Of a stretch of DNA of 64,000 nt, positions 11,867 through 20,837 are shown piece after piece. The notes beneath the pieces were generated by a model. That model was not told the DNA's origin. It searched no databases and was given only the letters and a program-made list of their open reading frames with translations. The stretch is from Alteromonas lipotrueiana (GTDB taxonomy: Bacteria; Pseudomonadota; Gammaproteobacteria; Enterobacterales; Alteromonadaceae): assembly GCF_019249245.1 (NCBI RefSeq), contig NZ_JAESDK010000018.1, positions 1-64,000 of the forward strand, in the 5' to 3' direction. Numbering within the stretch: the stretch's first letter is position 1; every line of letters starts with the position of its first letter. The translations under genes and the position numbers were made by a program.

Positions 11867-12199
11867 TACTTTTAGCTACGTAAACTTTTTAGATATCCAG
11901 GCTATTTAGCTCGCTTTCAATGGCTTAACTATTTCAATCTGGCGTCCCAAAGATTTCAGACCTTGAAACTTCAGGCAGATTTAATCGGGTATTTACATGA
12001 AGTAGAGCAAAAACCTCAGCGTTTTGTTGTTATGGACACCCACAAGAAAATACAGGCGGTGTGGTTATGGACATCCATAGAAGTATTAACTAGACACCCA
12101 CCCTCTCTCATCAATACCAGGAGAATTGACTGGACACCCACCCTTCTCCCATTAGACCACTACAAACCGAGCTTAGGTAAAAATTCGCAGTGGAGGTAA
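11867..12199 (+). pseudogene. Possible gene remnant carrying the decamer cluster
   Basis: The frame is open from about 11867 to the TAA at 12197-12199. Its first half looks protein-like (RFQWLNYFNLASQRFQTLKL, then IGYLHEVEQKPQRFVVMDTH). The second half, where decamers recur every 40-60 bp, reads as low-quality sequence. The first ATG is at 11963 and has no clear ribosome-binding site. I read this as a decayed or invaded gene of unknown family. A short real gene cannot be excluded. Confidence 0.3.
12034..12141 (+). repeat. Cluster of three decamers plus one degenerate copy
   Basis: Copies at 12034-12043, 12092-12101 (A-form) and 12132-12141 have the same orientation, spaced 58 and 40 bp apart. 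GGACATCCAT at 12069-12078 is a two-mismatch relative. Confidence 0.85.
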
Positions 12200-12392
12200 C
12201 TATTGATGAGCGGCAGACTAAAAAACTACCGCCAGTTAAGGTGATGAACTATCGGGTTTGTAGTTTTGACAATATAACGATGGTTGAAGGTGATATAATG
12301 GGTTCGTATAAAATTTATCATCCAGTAAATCACACGCATTCTGGTCTGCTGTGAATTCAGACTTCATTTTTTTAAGAACGAGCTTTTCATTT

Positions 12393-12776
12393 ATGACTAT
12401 TGACATTGCTACGCCCGCTATGTTGTTTCCCGCTATTTCGCTCCTGCTGCTCGCCTATACGAATCGTTTTTTAACTTTGGCAACCATCATACGAAATTTT
12501 TCTAAAGAAAAGTGGGATCAAAACACCACTGCTCAAATTCAGAATTTGCGACAACGAATCCAGTTGATAAAGCGTATGCAGATTGCGGGTGTTGTCAGTT
12601 TTTTTCTGTGTGTACTATCAATGCTGGCTATTTACCTGTCCTACCAAATTGCCGGAAACTGGATATTTGCGGCCAGCCTGGTTTGTCTGATGTATTCATT
12701 GTGGGTATCGGTACACGAAATTTTAATTTCGGTTGAAGCATTAGACGTTCACTTAGACGGAATTAAAACCAAATGA
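12393..12776 (+). CDS. DUF2721 membrane protein
   Basis: A 127-residue protein with about three membrane helices and the DUF2721 start (PAMLFPAISLLLLAYTNRF). A short cytoplasmic loop with charged residues (RNFSKEKWDQ, RQRIQLIKRMQ) follows, then two C-terminal helices. The GTG at 12351 would add 14 residues. The ATG at 12393 fits the family start better. The function is unknown. Its stop overlaps the GNAT start (ATGA), indicating translational coupling. Confidence 0.75.
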   Translation: MTIDIATPAMLFPAISLLLLAYTNRFLTLATIIRNFSKEKWDQNTTAQIQNLRQRIQLIKRMQIAGVVSFFLCVLSMLAIYLSYQIAGNWIFAASLVCLMYSLWVSVHEILISVEALDVHLDGIKTK

Positions 12777-13336
12777 GCATCAGTTACCATCCGTTAACAC
12801 CTCGGCATTTCCCTGGCGTGATTACGCTAGGAAATATGGTACACGGAGCCAATTACTTGGCAGCCGAAAGTTTACAGACAATCTACAACAAAAGCTTTCA
12901 CAATGGCATTAATGCCAGCTGGGTTGCTATGGACACCCACAAAGTAGTGGGCTTCAGACTAACTTTAGCCCATACACAATGGCAACCGGATAAGTGGTGT
13001 TCGCCAAGTCATTGGCCGGTTGCAACCAAAACCGTGTGCTACTTTAAATGCAATACGGTGGCACCAGCGCACCAGGGCCAAAATATTGGTAGTACAATGT
13101 TGAAGTATTCCATTGATAGTGCCAAAAAACAGGGCGCGGAAGCTGGCCTAGCGCACATTTGGTTGGCAAGCCCGGGAAATAGCGCATTTTTGTATTTTCG
13201 GAAAAATGGCGGACAATTGATTCGTAAACATCCTGATAAGTGGCGTTATGAGGCTTTGTATGAGGGCTATGACTGTCCGGTTTGCGAAACCTTGTGTAAC
13301 TGCGAAGGCGCCGAGATGTTGCTAAAATTCTCGTGA
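12773..13336 (+). CDS. GNAT family N-acetyltransferase
   Basis: A 187-residue protein with the acetyl-CoA motif A at about residues 100-130 (NTVAPAHQGQNIGSTMLKYS; the QGQNIG loop binds pyrophosphate). A Cys-rich C-terminal tail (CPVCETLCNCEG) is unusual for the family. The substrate is unknown. It overlaps its neighbours on both sides by 4 bp (ATGA and GTGA), so the three genes are translationally coupled. One decamer lies at 12931 in a turn between beta strands (AMDTHK). Confidence 0.85.
   Translation: MSISYHPLTPRHFPGVITLGNMVHGANYLAAESLQTIYNKSFHNGINASWVAMDTHKVVGFRLTLAHTQWQPDKWCSPSHWPVATKTVCYFKCNTVAPAHQGQNIGSTMLKYSIDSAKKQGAEAGLAHIWLASPGNSAFLYFRKNGGQLIRKHPDKWRYEALYEGYDCPVCETLCNCEGAEMLLKFS
12931..12940 (+). 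repeat. Decamer copy inside the GNAT gene
   Basis: Exact GGACACCCAC read as GAC-ACC-CAC (D-T-H). The peptide context MDTHK is the same as in the possible remnant at 12034. Confidence 0.8.
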
Positions 13337-14658
13337 GCTACGACCCCTTGATAACCCCGGCTGTAGATCCATCTGGGGCCCCACCCGACACATACTGGCG
13401 CACCACCTGCCAGCCTACCTATTTCGCCTCGCTTGATGGTGATCACCAGACCGACTTTTTAATTATTGGCGGTGGCTATACCGGTTTGTCTGCTGCCCTT
13501 GAGCTCACCGAAAATCAGTCTGGTGATGTTTCGGTTATAGATAGTCATTCAATGGGGTATGGCTGCGCCGGCCGAAATGCCGGATTTGTCTTAAACAGCA
13601 GTGGGCGTTTGGGCCCGTTAGCTTTGACCAAAAAGTATGGTGCTGACACCGCTCGGTCGATTCAAAACGAATACGACAACGCCGCTGAGCAATTGTTGCG
13701 AAACATCGATAAATACCACATCGACTGTGACCTGACATCTGGCCCGTACTACAAGCTGGCTCACACCGGCAAACAGGCTCGCGTTCAGGTTGATACTCTT
13801 AAGAGCCTGAGTCGGCAATTTGGATCGCAGGCCAGGGTGTTGGATAGCAAGATGTTGCAACAGCATTTGAGTATACAGGGGTTTTATGGAGCAACAGTTC
13901 AACCCGGATATGGCCTCAACCCGCTTAAACTGGTTGATGGTCTGGCCTGCGCCGCACAGCGCTCTGGAGCCCGCCTATTTGCCAAAACGCCCGCTCTTGC
14001 CCTGAAGCAAAATACAACAGGCTATACAGTATGGACACCCACCGGGCGAATCAGCGCAAAAAAGGTGCTTATCGCCAGTAATGCATACAGCAGTAAACAA
14101 TTTCACCAAAGTATTAATAACCGACAGTTTGCCGTGCAATCGAGTATTTTAGTCACCGCCCCACTAAACGCTGGTGAACTAGCTGGTATCGGTTTAGACG
14201 CACCAGCGACTTTAATGGATACCCGTATGATGAAATATTATTATCGACTGTTACCTGATAATCGTATTTTGTTCGGGGGACGCGGGGAGGTAACGGGCAA
14301 AGCGGCCAGTGCTGGCCAAGCCCGATTGTTTAATGCAATGACGACCAGCTTTCCGGTACTTAAACATAAACCTGTGAGCCATTTTTGGAGCGGATGGGTG
14401 TCTGTCGCTCTGGATAGTTTGCCACGGGTGTATTTTGATCAAAAGCAGAATTTGGGATACGCCATGGGCTACTGCGGTGCCGGCGTGTCGTTTGCTAACT
14501 TTGCCGGCAGACGTTTGGCTCAGCAGGCGATGGGAATGTCAGACCTGCCTGACATTCCCCTTTACACCACGGCTTTACCTCGTTATCCGCTAGCCCGGTT
14601 GCGACGTTTTGGGCTACGCGCCCTGTATGCCTGGGCGCGCGTTGCGGAGCGGTTATAG
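13333..14658 (+). CDS. FAD-dependent oxidoreductase (DAO family, PuuB-like)
   Basis: A 441-residue amine or amino-acid oxidase of the DAO superfamily. The N-terminal dinucleotide-binding motif is IIGGGYTGLSAALEL at about residues 45-60. The segment GYGCAGRNAGFVLNSSG and the C-terminal FAD contact GYCGAGVSFANFAGR are typical of gamma-glutamylputrescine oxidase-like proteins. The substrate is not certain. It starts at GTG, overlapping the GNAT stop. A decamer at 14033 encodes WTPT in a likely surface strand. Confidence 0.85.
   Translation: MSYDPLITPAVDPSGAPPDTYWRTTCQPTYFASLDGDHQTDFLIIGGGYTGLSAALELTENQSGDVSVIDSHSMGYGCAGRNAGFVLNSSGRLGPLALTKKYGADTARSIQNEYDNAAEQLLRNIDKYHIDCDLTSGPYYKLAHTGKQARVQVDTLKSLSRQFGSQARVLDSKMLQQHLSIQGFYGATVQPGYGLNPLKLVDGLACAAQRSGARLFAKTPALALKQNTTGYTVWTPTGRISAKKVLIASNAYSSKQFHQSINNRQFAVQSSILVTAPLNAGELAGIGLDAPATLMDTRMMKYYYRLLPDNRILFGGRGEVTGKAASAGQARLFNAMTTSFPVLKHKPVSHFWSGWVSVALDSLPRVYFDQKQNLGYAMGYCGAGVSFANFAGRRLAQQAMGMSDLPDIPLYTTALPRYPLARLRRFGLRALYAWARVAERL
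14033..14042 (+). repeat. Decamer copy inside the FAD oxidoreductase gene
   Basis: Exact GGACACCCAC in the TGG-ACA-CCC-ACC phase. A weaker relative, ATGGGTGTCT, lies at 14394-14403 on the other strand. Confidence 0.8.
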
Positions 14659-14676
14659 TTATGTGCGAGTCTGCTA

Positions 14677-15882
14677 TTAAGCGCCGCTGATGGTAACCCT
14701 GGCAAATTTACGTTTGCCCACCTGGTACACCGCTTCGCCAGGCTCGGTTAATTGTAGACGGGTATCACTGACTTTTTCACCGTCAATCTTCACAGCCCCC
14801 TGCTTTATCATACGCATAGCATCCGAGGTTGAGGCAACCAAACTGGCTTGCTTCAATAAATTACCAATCGCTACGCTGCCGTGATCCAGCACAACGGTGA
14901 CCTCTGGCATATCATCTGGAATCGCATTTTTTTGAAAACGCTGAACAAAATCATTGTAAGCCGCTTCAAATGCGGCTTCATCGTGAAACCGGCTGATCAG
15001 TTCTTTGGCCAGCTCTATTTTGATGTCCCGCGGATTAGCACCGTTTGACACATTGGCCTTGAGCTCTTCAAGCTCCTCCAAAGGCCGGAAGCTCAGCAAT
15101 TCAAAATAACGCCACATCAGCTCATCTGATACCGACATAATTTTGCCGAACATGTCATTGGCCGGTTCGGTGATACCAATGTAGTTATTCAGCGACTTAG
15201 ACATCTTCTGAACGCCGTCTAATCCTTCAAGAAGAGGCACCATCACAGTGGTTTGGGGTTTTTGACCATTTTCTTTTTGCAGCTCACGCCCCATCAGTAA
15301 ATTAAAGCGCTGATCGGTACCGCCCAGTTCAATATCAGCTTCTAACGCGACGGAGTCCCACCCCTGAACCAGTGGGTATAAAAATTCATGAATAGCAATG
15401 GGTTGATTGCTGTTGTAACGCTTTTTAAAGTCATCACGTTCCAGCATACGCGCCACCGTTTGGCTCGCGGCCAGCTTTATCATGCCATCGGCACCTAATT
15501 TATCCATCCATTCAGAATTGAATCGAACCTCGGTTTTTGCTGGATCGAGAATTTTAAATACCTGTTCCTGATACGTTTTAGCATTTTCTAATACCTGATC
15601 TTTACTTAAAGGCTTGCGAGTCGCATTTTTACCTGTAGGATCGCCAATAAGCCCGGTGAAGTCCCCGATGAGAAAAACCACTTTGTGACCAAACTGCTGA
15701 AACGCACGCAGTTTGTTAATAAGCACTGTATGTCCGAGATGCAAATCAGGTGCGGTAGGATCAAAGCCAGCTTTTACTGTAAGGGTTTTGCCCGATTTAA
15801 GTTTCTCAATCAGATCGTTTTCGGGAAGTATTTCGTCAGTCCCACGTTTTATTTCAGCAAAAGCGGTTTGCCAGTCACTCAT
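14677..15882 (-). CDS. tyrS: Tyrosyl-tRNA synthetase
   Basis: Class I aminoacyl-tRNA synthetase charging tRNA-Tyr. The start at 15882 ([14 protein letters not shown]) gives 401 residues. A further in-frame start at 15939 adds a non-conserved extension. Signatures are HLGH at about residue 50 (the HIGH motif), KMSKS at about 230, and a C-terminal S4 RNA-binding domain (about 335-401). It is divergent from the mepM-like gene and convergent with the FAD oxidoreductase gene. Confidence 0.97.
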   Translation of the reverse strand: MSDWQTAFAEIKRGTDEILPENDLIEKLKSGKTLTVKAGFDPTAPDLHLGHTVLINKLRAFQQFGHKVVFLIGDFTGLIGDPTGKNATRKPLSKDQVLENAKTYQEQVFKILDPAKTEVRFNSEWMDKLGADGMIKLAASQTVARMLERDDFKKRYNSNQPIAIHEFLYPLVQGWDSVALEADIELGGTDQRFNLLMGRELQKENGQKPQTTVMVPLLEGLDGVQKMSKSLNNYIGITEPANDMFGKIMSVSDELMWRYFELLSFRPLEELEELKANVSNGANPRDIKIELAKELISRFHDEAAFEAAYNDFVQRFQKNAIPDDMPEVTVVLDHGSVAIGNLLKQASLVASTSDAMRMIKQGAVKIDGEKVSDTRLQLTEPGEAVYQVGKRKFARVTISGA

Positions 15883-16002
15883 CGGTAGGTTCCACGTGTT
15901 GATAGGTTCAATGTCATTATGGACAGCTATTTTACGCATGAGATTGAACCAATGAAAGGTTTAGGCGTCAAAATCGGGATTATTCAACGAGCTATTCCAT
16001 AG

Positions 16003-16008
16003 TATACT
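16003..16008 (+). promoter_or_regulatory. Possible -10 box (TATACT) for the mepM-like gene
   Basis: TATACT lies about 75 bp before the start. No good -35 is seen at 16-18 bp. The surrounding AGTATACT is palindromic, so it could also serve tyrS. Confidence 0.25.
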
Positions 16009-16083
16009 GTTCAGCTATTAACCATGCTGAGATGGAAACTCGCTATTTAACCGGATATTCTGTAGTCAGGCAGTAGGATGAGA

Positions 16084-17397
16084 ATGAATTTGAAAGACAA
16101 CGTGATTATTAAAACAATACGAAACCTTCCAAAACCCCATCGTACCGGATTGCTGCTAGGCAGCCTTTTTTTAGGCAGTCTGGCGTTATTGCCTTTCGAG
16201 TCGGTGGAAGCAAGCCGTCATCAGGAGTCTTTAGTACTGGATACCGGGGTCCGCTATCCAGTAGCTTTGTCTGTCCCTGAGTCACCGGCGATAGTTTTTA
16301 GTGAAGAAGATACACATTGGCAGGTTGTTCGAGTGCGATCTGGCGATACACTGGCAAAAATTTTTAAGCGAGCCGGATTTTCAGCCCGTGATACTTATAA
16401 TGTCACCCAGGCTGGCGAATTGGCAAAAATGCTGGTAATGCTGGTACCTGGTGATATCTTGCATTTAAAGGCTGATGCCGCAGGCGCTTTTGCCGGCTTA
16501 AAGTATGCGGTGTCTTCACGTGAAACACTGCTTATTCAACCTCAGGATGTTCAGGGTACCATGGTCGCGGACATCGAGACCAAAGAGGTAGAAACTCGCT
16601 ATAGTTTTGCTCAGGGCGATATTAAATCCAGCTTCTGGAAAGCGGGAGTAAATGCGGGCTTAACTAACAATCAGATAATGAACCTGGCGGGTCTGTTTGG
16701 TTGGGATATTGATTTTGCAATGGAGATTCGCCAAGGCGACAGTTTTAATATGGTGTTTGAAGAACACTATATTGACGGTGAATTTGTTGGTTACGGAGAT
16801 ATAGTAGCCGCTGAATTTACTAATCAGGGTGAAACCTTTACGGCTATTCAGCACTCTGATGGCAATTACTATACCCCCGAAGGTCGCAGTATGCGTAAAA
16901 GCTTTCTGCGTGCGCCGATAAACTTTAAATACGTCAGTTCTAACTTCACTAAAAAGCGGTTTCACCCTGTTCAAAAGCGCTGGAAGTCGCACAATGGTAC
17001 TGATTATGTTGCCGCAACGGGGACGCCGGTAATGGCCGCAGGTGATGGACGGGTGATAAAATCAACGTATAACCGTTTTAATGGTAACTATGTTTTTATT
17101 CAACATGGTGAAAAATATGTTACCAAGTATTTGCACTTTAAAAAGCGTGCAGTGAAAGCCGGTGAAGTAGTCAAGCAGGGTCAGGTTGTTGGTTACCTGG
17201 GAAGCACAGGTATGGCCACAGGCGCACATTTGCACTACGAATTTTTAGTTAATGGTACGCATCGTAACCCGCGTACGGTCGAGCTTCCAAAAGCGGCCCC
17301 CATTGCTAAAACACAACGTACCGCATTTATGGAAATTGCTGAAAACAGATTAACGCAACTGGAAAACAATCGCCGCATTATGCTTGCCATGCAATAA
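16084..17397 (+). CDS. mepM: M23 family murein endopeptidase with LysM-like domain (MepM-like)
   Basis: Predicted DD-endopeptidase cleaving peptidoglycan cross-links during cell growth. A membrane anchor or signal sits at about residues 20-40 (TGLLLGSLFLGSLALLPF). An OapA/LysM-like domain follows (VRVRSGDTLAKIFKRAGF, about 80-130). The C-terminal M23 domain has the Zn ligands in SHNGTDYVA and HLHYEF. AGGA ends 5 bp before the ATG at 16084; the ATG at 16078 is an alternative. anmK starts one base after its stop, so both belong to one transcript linked to cell-wall turnover. Confidence 0.9.
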   Translation: MNLKDNVIIKTIRNLPKPHRTGLLLGSLFLGSLALLPFESVEASRHQESLVLDTGVRYPVALSVPESPAIVFSEEDTHWQVVRVRSGDTLAKIFKRAGFSARDTYNVTQAGELAKMLVMLVPGDILHLKADAAGAFAGLKYAVSSRETLLIQPQDVQGTMVADIETKEVETRYSFAQGDIKSSFWKAGVNAGLTNNQIMNLAGLFGWDIDFAMEIRQGDSFNMVFEEHYIDGEFVGYGDIVAAEFTNQGETFTAIQHSDGNYYTPEGRSMRKSFLRAPINFKYVSSNFTKKRFHPVQKRWKSHNGTDYVAATGTPVMAAGDGRVIKSTYNRFNGNYVFIQHGEKYVTKYLHFKKRAVKAGEVVKQGQVVGYLGSTGMATGAHLHYEFLVNGTHRNPRTVELPKAAPIAKTQRTAFMEIAENRLTQLENNRRIMLAMQ

Positions 17398-17398
17398 C

Positions 17399-18697
17399 AT
17401 GCGCTATTTTATCGGACTAATGTCTGGCACCAGCATGGACGGCGTAGATGCTGTGCTGTGTGCCATAGACACCCACACCACTTCTGAGCAAACCGCCCCT
17501 GTTCAAGACCTTATCAGCCAGAACGATACTCAGGTCAGTACTTTTCAGGACACCCACTGGTTTAGTACATTGGAACGTGTCAGTCTGCCTTTTCCCGAGC
17601 CTTTACTTGCAACCCTTAACTCTTTATGTCAACCATCTGTGGATGAAATCAATACTATGGGCGCTGCGGATGTAGAAGTAGCAAAGTTATTTGCAAAGGC
17701 AGTGGATGTCTTATTGGATAAGACTGGGTTTACCGCAAGCGAGATTACCGCCCTGGGATCGCACGGACAGACCATACGACATTACCCCACTGGAACAAGT
17801 ACTGATGCCACTTTCTCAGAAACGGGCTTTACTTTACAAATTGGGGATCCCAATACATTGGCAGCACTTACAGGTATCCCGGTTGTAGCTGACTTTCGTC
17901 GTAAAGATATTGCTCTGGGTGGTCAGGGCGCTCCTCTGGTTCCTGCGTTTCATCATGCTGTATTTGGTAGAAAAAGACATAGAGTTGATCGTCATCAGAA
18001 GGGCCGGTATCAGGACACCCACCATCATCCCGAGAAAGAGTTATCTGAACTATCTGTATCGTCTGACTTCTCTGCCAGCGCCATTGTAAATATTGGTGGC
18101 ATTGCGAATATTAGTATTATCGATAGTGAACAGGGCACGGTTAGTGGCTTCGATTCTGGTCCCGGCAATACCCTTATGGATAAGTGGGTGTCTAAGCATC
18201 TTCAGCAACCTTATGATGATAACGGTCACTGGGCGGAATCTGGCCAGGTTAATTCAGCGTTATTGAATGCGTTTTTAAGTGATCCGTACTTTAAAAAGAC
18301 TGCGCCTAAAAGTACAGGTCGTGAATATTTTAATAGTCGGTGGGTGTCTTCATTTTTAAAAGCATTAGATACTATTGCACCCGAAGATGTACAGGCTACG
18401 TTATGTCAATTAACAGCCAACCATATTGCTGACGCCATTAAAGCTCATGGTGATATCGGTGAAATTTTTGTGTGTGGAGGGGGCGCTTTTAACTCTTATT
18501 TATTGCATTGTCTACAGGCTTTGCTATCTGACAAAAAAGTACTAACGACACACGCTTTGGGGATCTGTCCGCAAGATGTTGAAGGCGCCGCGTTCGCATG
18601 GCTTGCCTATGCCTACTTTGAACGTATTTGCGCTAATGTACCTGCGGTTACGGGGGCGAAGCGTTCAGCAATACTGGGGGGGTTATATTTACCATGA
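17399..18697 (+). CDS. anmK: Anhydro-N-acetylmuramic acid kinase with two extra segments
   Basis: Phosphorylates and opens 1,6-anhydro-MurNAc in murein recycling. Conserved parts are MSGTSMDGVDAV, GSHGQTIRH, VADFRRKDIALGGQGAPLVP, VNIGGIANIS, FDSGPGNTLMD, STGREYFN and VCGGGAFNS. At 432 residues it is about 60 longer than typical AnmK (about 370). The excess falls at about residues 24-51 and 193-222, and these segments carry decamers (17467 and 17548; 18013). Two reverse copies (18184, 18340) fall in conserved sequence, both reading W-V-S. The start at 17399 fits the family; an ATG at 17384 overlaps the upstream gene. Confidence 0.95.
   Translation: MRYFIGLMSGTSMDGVDAVLCAIDTHTTSEQTAPVQDLISQNDTQVSTFQDTHWFSTLERVSLPFPEPLLATLNSLCQPSVDEINTMGAADVEVAKLFAKAVDVLLDKTGFTASEITALGSHGQTIRHYPTGTSTDATFSETGFTLQIGDPNTLAALTGIPVVADFRRKDIALGGQGAPLVPAFHHAVFGRKRHRVDRHQKGRYQDTHHHPEKELSELSVSSDFSASAIVNIGGIANISIIDSEQGTVSGFDSGPGNTLMDKWVSKHLQQPYDDNGHWAESGQVNSALLNAFLSDPYFKKTAPKSTGREYFNSRWVSSFLKALDTIAPEDVQATLCQLTANHIADAIKAHGDIGEIFVCGGGAFNSYLLHCLQALLSDKKVLTTHALGICPQDVEGAAFAWLAYAYFERICANVPAVTGAKRSAILGGLYLP
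17467..17557 (+). repeat. Two decamers in the first extra segment of anmK
   Basis: AGACACCCAC at 17467-17476 and GGACACCCAC at 17548-17557, both in the D-T-H phase, 81 bp (27 codons) apart. They bracket a segment that is hard to align with other AnmK proteins from memory. Confidence 0.85.
18013..18022 (+). repeat. Decamer in the second extra segment of anmK
   Basis: Exact copy in the D-T-H phase. It sits between PAFHHAVF and VNIGGIAN, which are normally only about ten residues apart. Confidence 0.85.
18184..18349 (-). repeat. Two reverse A-form decamers in anmK
   Basis: GTGGGTGTCT at 18184-18193 and 18340-18349, both reading TGG-GTG-TCT (W-V-S) at conserved positions. They may be ordinary codon choice, not insertions. 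Confidence 0.55.
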
Positions 18698-18724
18698 TGA
18701 CTGAGCCGTTTCCTCTACTCTACT

Positions 18725-19162
18725 CTACTGGCCGAGCTCCTTTAACTCACGCAGCATTGCAAGACGTTTAAAACGAGCCACCCACTGAGCATGCGCAAAT
18801 GCGCGCTGCGCTTCACCTTCTAATCCTTCATGATTGAGATGAAGGCAGGTTACCTTATCATTTATCATTTCGAATCGAACATCTACCGAAGATTCGTACC
18901 CGTCGTCTAGCTTTAGCGTAAACAACAATTGTTCATTAGCTCTTACCTTGGCGAACTCTCCCGTATATCGTCGAATCGGCGCGCCAGAATCATCAATAAA
19001 TACCATTTCGAACTCAGCGCCTTCGCGTACATTCATAACCATATATTTTAGCTGCATATCTTCAGGCATAAACCACTGCACCAACAGCTCTGTTTTACAA
19101 AAGCAATTAAAAAGCCGGTTTAGCGAAACTGAAAATTCCTGATGAAATGACAACTGGTTCAT
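18725..19162 (-). CDS. SRPBCC / AHSA1-like domain protein
   Basis: A 145-residue protein with the START-like fold pattern (FHQEFSVSLNRLFNCFC, LLVQWFMPEDMQ, GAEFEMVFID, VTCLHLNHEGL, WVARFKRLAML). These small domains bind hydrophobic ligands or act as co-chaperone-like modules; the ligand is unknown. The start at 19162 (MNQLSFH) is preferred over the ATG at 19180. It is convergent with anmK. Confidence 0.75.
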   Translation of the reverse strand: MNQLSFHQEFSVSLNRLFNCFCKTELLVQWFMPEDMQLKYMVMNVREGAEFEMVFIDDSGAPIRRYTGEFAKVRANEQLLFTLKLDDGYESSVDVRFEMINDKVTCLHLNHEGLEGEAQRAFAHAQWVARFKRLAMLRELKELGQ

Positions 19163-19277
19163 AATATAAACTCTAAACATAATACGCGAAAAGCTTGAGC
19201 ATTTAGTTTAAACGAAACCTATTGTTGGCGCGATAAGAGTAAGACGAATATTCTATTTATTAGCCCCAGACTCTAGG

Positions 19278-20201
19278 CTAAACCGCGTAAAGAGCCTCGC
19301 TTGCCCATTTGTTAAGATGAACCTCACCCCGGCAACGCTGCTCAAGTGAGCTACAAACTGTATACCAACTCGTGGCGGACACATTCATCTGATTTAAAAT
19401 AGACAGAGCGGCTATTTTCGGCGGGTCCTTTTGACTACGTGAAGAATACTGCAAGCTCCACTGTATCAGGTCAAAATAATCCCTGAAACTAAACCACAAC
19501 TCACCTTCTCTGCTTATTCTGCCGGACCTGAGCTTTATCAGAACAGTATTTGTTCTGGCCTTACGTGCTTTAAGCCGATGATTCAGACTGGTAAATCGCA
19601 AATCTTTAGTAGAACTTACCTGAGCGGTACGTACAGGATTAAGCTCAACATAAACCATACAAGCCAGCACAGAAGCTTCGTCTAATAGAGCTTGTGATTT
19701 AAAACGTCCCTCCCAGAAACGGCCCGTACATTCGTCTTCCTGATTAGCCTGACGAGCTATGGTTTCATTTAGTTCCCGCATAAACCAACTGATAGATTGC
19801 AAACGCTCTCGGTAAACATCAATTGTTGCTAATACCGTACTTTTTTCCTCGGCAGATAAGGCGGCTCTGTCGTTTTGATAGCGTCTTGTCAATAGTGTTC
19901 CTTGATGCAACCGGTGCCAACGCCTGAGTACCTGGTCATGACTCAAAGCTTGCGCTTTAGCCGTATTGATACGTAATACTAAATGCGTGTGGTTGCTCAT
20001 AATGGCATAAGCGCAAAGATCGATAGCAAAAATACGAGCTAAAAACAGCAAACGATTTTCCACCCACTTACGTCGGTGTTCGTAGCACCTGCCGCTATAA
20101 TGGTCTTTACCACACAAAAAGGCTCGCCTTACACATCGCGAAACACAATGATAAAAAGGTGTCTGAGAGGAACAAATGAGCGCTTTTCTGGGCCGGGGCA
20201 T
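19278..20201 (-). CDS. Lone Y1/HUH transposase, REP-associated (RAYT)-like
   Basis: A 307-residue IS200-like transposase. The HUH pair is His71-Thr-His73 in SNHTHLVL. Further family elements are the N-terminal FYHCVSRCVRRAFLCG, a central GRFWEGRFKSQALL, and YVELNPVRTA. Such single-copy transposases without flanking IS ends act on short dispersed palindromic repeats in several gammaproteobacteria. No IS boundary or tnpB is present. The nearest decamers are about 620 bp away at 20821 and 930 bp away at 18340. The ATG at 20201 is the only sensible start. The catalytic Tyr could not be assigned by eye. Confidence 0.88.
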   Translation of the reverse strand: MPRPRKALICSSQTPFYHCVSRCVRRAFLCGKDHYSGRCYEHRRKWVENRLLFLARIFAIDLCAYAIMSNHTHLVLRINTAKAQALSHDQVLRRWHRLHQGTLLTRRYQNDRAALSAEEKSTVLATIDVYRERLQSISWFMRELNETIARQANQEDECTGRFWEGRFKSQALLDEASVLACMVYVELNPVRTAQVSSTKDLRFTSLNHRLKARKARTNTVLIKLRSGRISREGELWFSFRDYFDLIQWSLQYSSRSQKDPPKIAALSILNQMNVSATSWYTVCSSLEQRCRGEVHLNKWASEALYAV

Positions 20202-20305
20202 AGTTGTGGCATCGAGTGATTTGACAAGACTTCAAGCCTACAACGGTTTTTACCTAAATTTAGCTGTCCGAGTAGCCAGAATTATCATCTGCTAAAACGC
20301 GGAGA

Positions 20306-20530
20306 TCACGAATAATGAAATGTCTCGAGATAAAGCGCCTCAACTTTTTCTCTGGCCCACTGTGTCTTACGCAAAAATTTAAGAGATGATTTAATCGAAG
20401 GATCGTTTGAAAAGCAATTTATGCGAATGCGTTCATACAAACCCTCCCAACCATAGTGTTCCTCAAGACGAGTGACAACAGTTTGCAATGTAATACCATG
20501 CAGAGGATTATTCGGTTGTTTAGAGACCAT
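20306..20530 (-). CDS. VF530 family (DUF2132) small protein
   Basis: A 74-residue protein matching the VF530-type domain ([59 protein letters not shown]). Family members are small helical proteins thought to bind DNA. It is full length, with its stop about 100 bp before the transposase start, on the same strand. Confidence 0.88.
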   Translation of the reverse strand: MVSKQPNNPLHGITLQTVVTRLEEHYGWEGLYERIRINCFSNDPSIKSSLKFLRKTQWAREKVEALYLETFHYS

Positions 20531-20837
20531 AGCGAGTCACTTATTTATGAAAAAAGGGATTTTATCAGGTTTAGGTGAAAAATCCTTCTTCGCCCTATCA
20601 AGCGCGCAATTTAATGCTGCGCTGGCAGACCCTCGTTATGATTACACATAAAGAGTTAATGCCAGGTCTACACTGGCGAACATTAACCTTAAACGTGTCC
20701 ACAGTTAAATACATGTATTGTAATTCTGTAATCCATCGGGATATGCCCCACAATATCGTAGTTGAGGGTTTGCATAGCCAATGCTTTTAAGCCCAGGTAG
20801 GTATCTTGTAAAAAGTTGCAAGACACCCACCCTTCGT
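20531..20837. other. Intergenic gap between VF530-type and PLP-enzyme genes
   Basis: About 300 bp. It contains the decamer at 20821-20830 immediately before the end of the PLP-enzyme gene, and presumably the promoter of the VF530-type gene. An open frame on the plus strand (20575-20790) lacks protein character and is not called. Confidence 0.6.
20821..20830 (+). repeat. Decamer (A-form) at the 3' end of the PLP-enzyme gene
   Basis: AGACACCCAC followed by CCTTCG, 8 bp beyond the stop codon at 20838-20840. Confidence 0.7.

Larger units (their letters stand above)
11835..12392. other. Repeat-bearing gap after the btuF-like gene
   Basis: About 560 bp without a convincing gene. It holds a cluster of decamers (12034-12043, 12092-12101 in the A-form, 12132-12141, and a degenerate GGACATCCAT at 12069-12078), all on the plus strand. 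A possible gene remnant at about 11867-12199 is listed separately. The last part before 12393 has no clear terminator. Confidence 0.7.

Noticed and set aside
15883..15939. Longer tyrS start
   Set aside because: The extra 19 residues are not part of the family; the ATG at 15882 gives the normal N-terminus.
18184..18349. Reverse decamers in anmK as evidence of insertion
   Set aside because: Both encode W-V-S at conserved positions, so codon choice can explain them; kept in the count but not used as insertion evidence.
20575..20790. 71-codon plus-strand frame upstream of the VF530-type gene
   Set aside because: No ribosome-binding site or recognisable sequence; overlaps the neighbour's promoter region.
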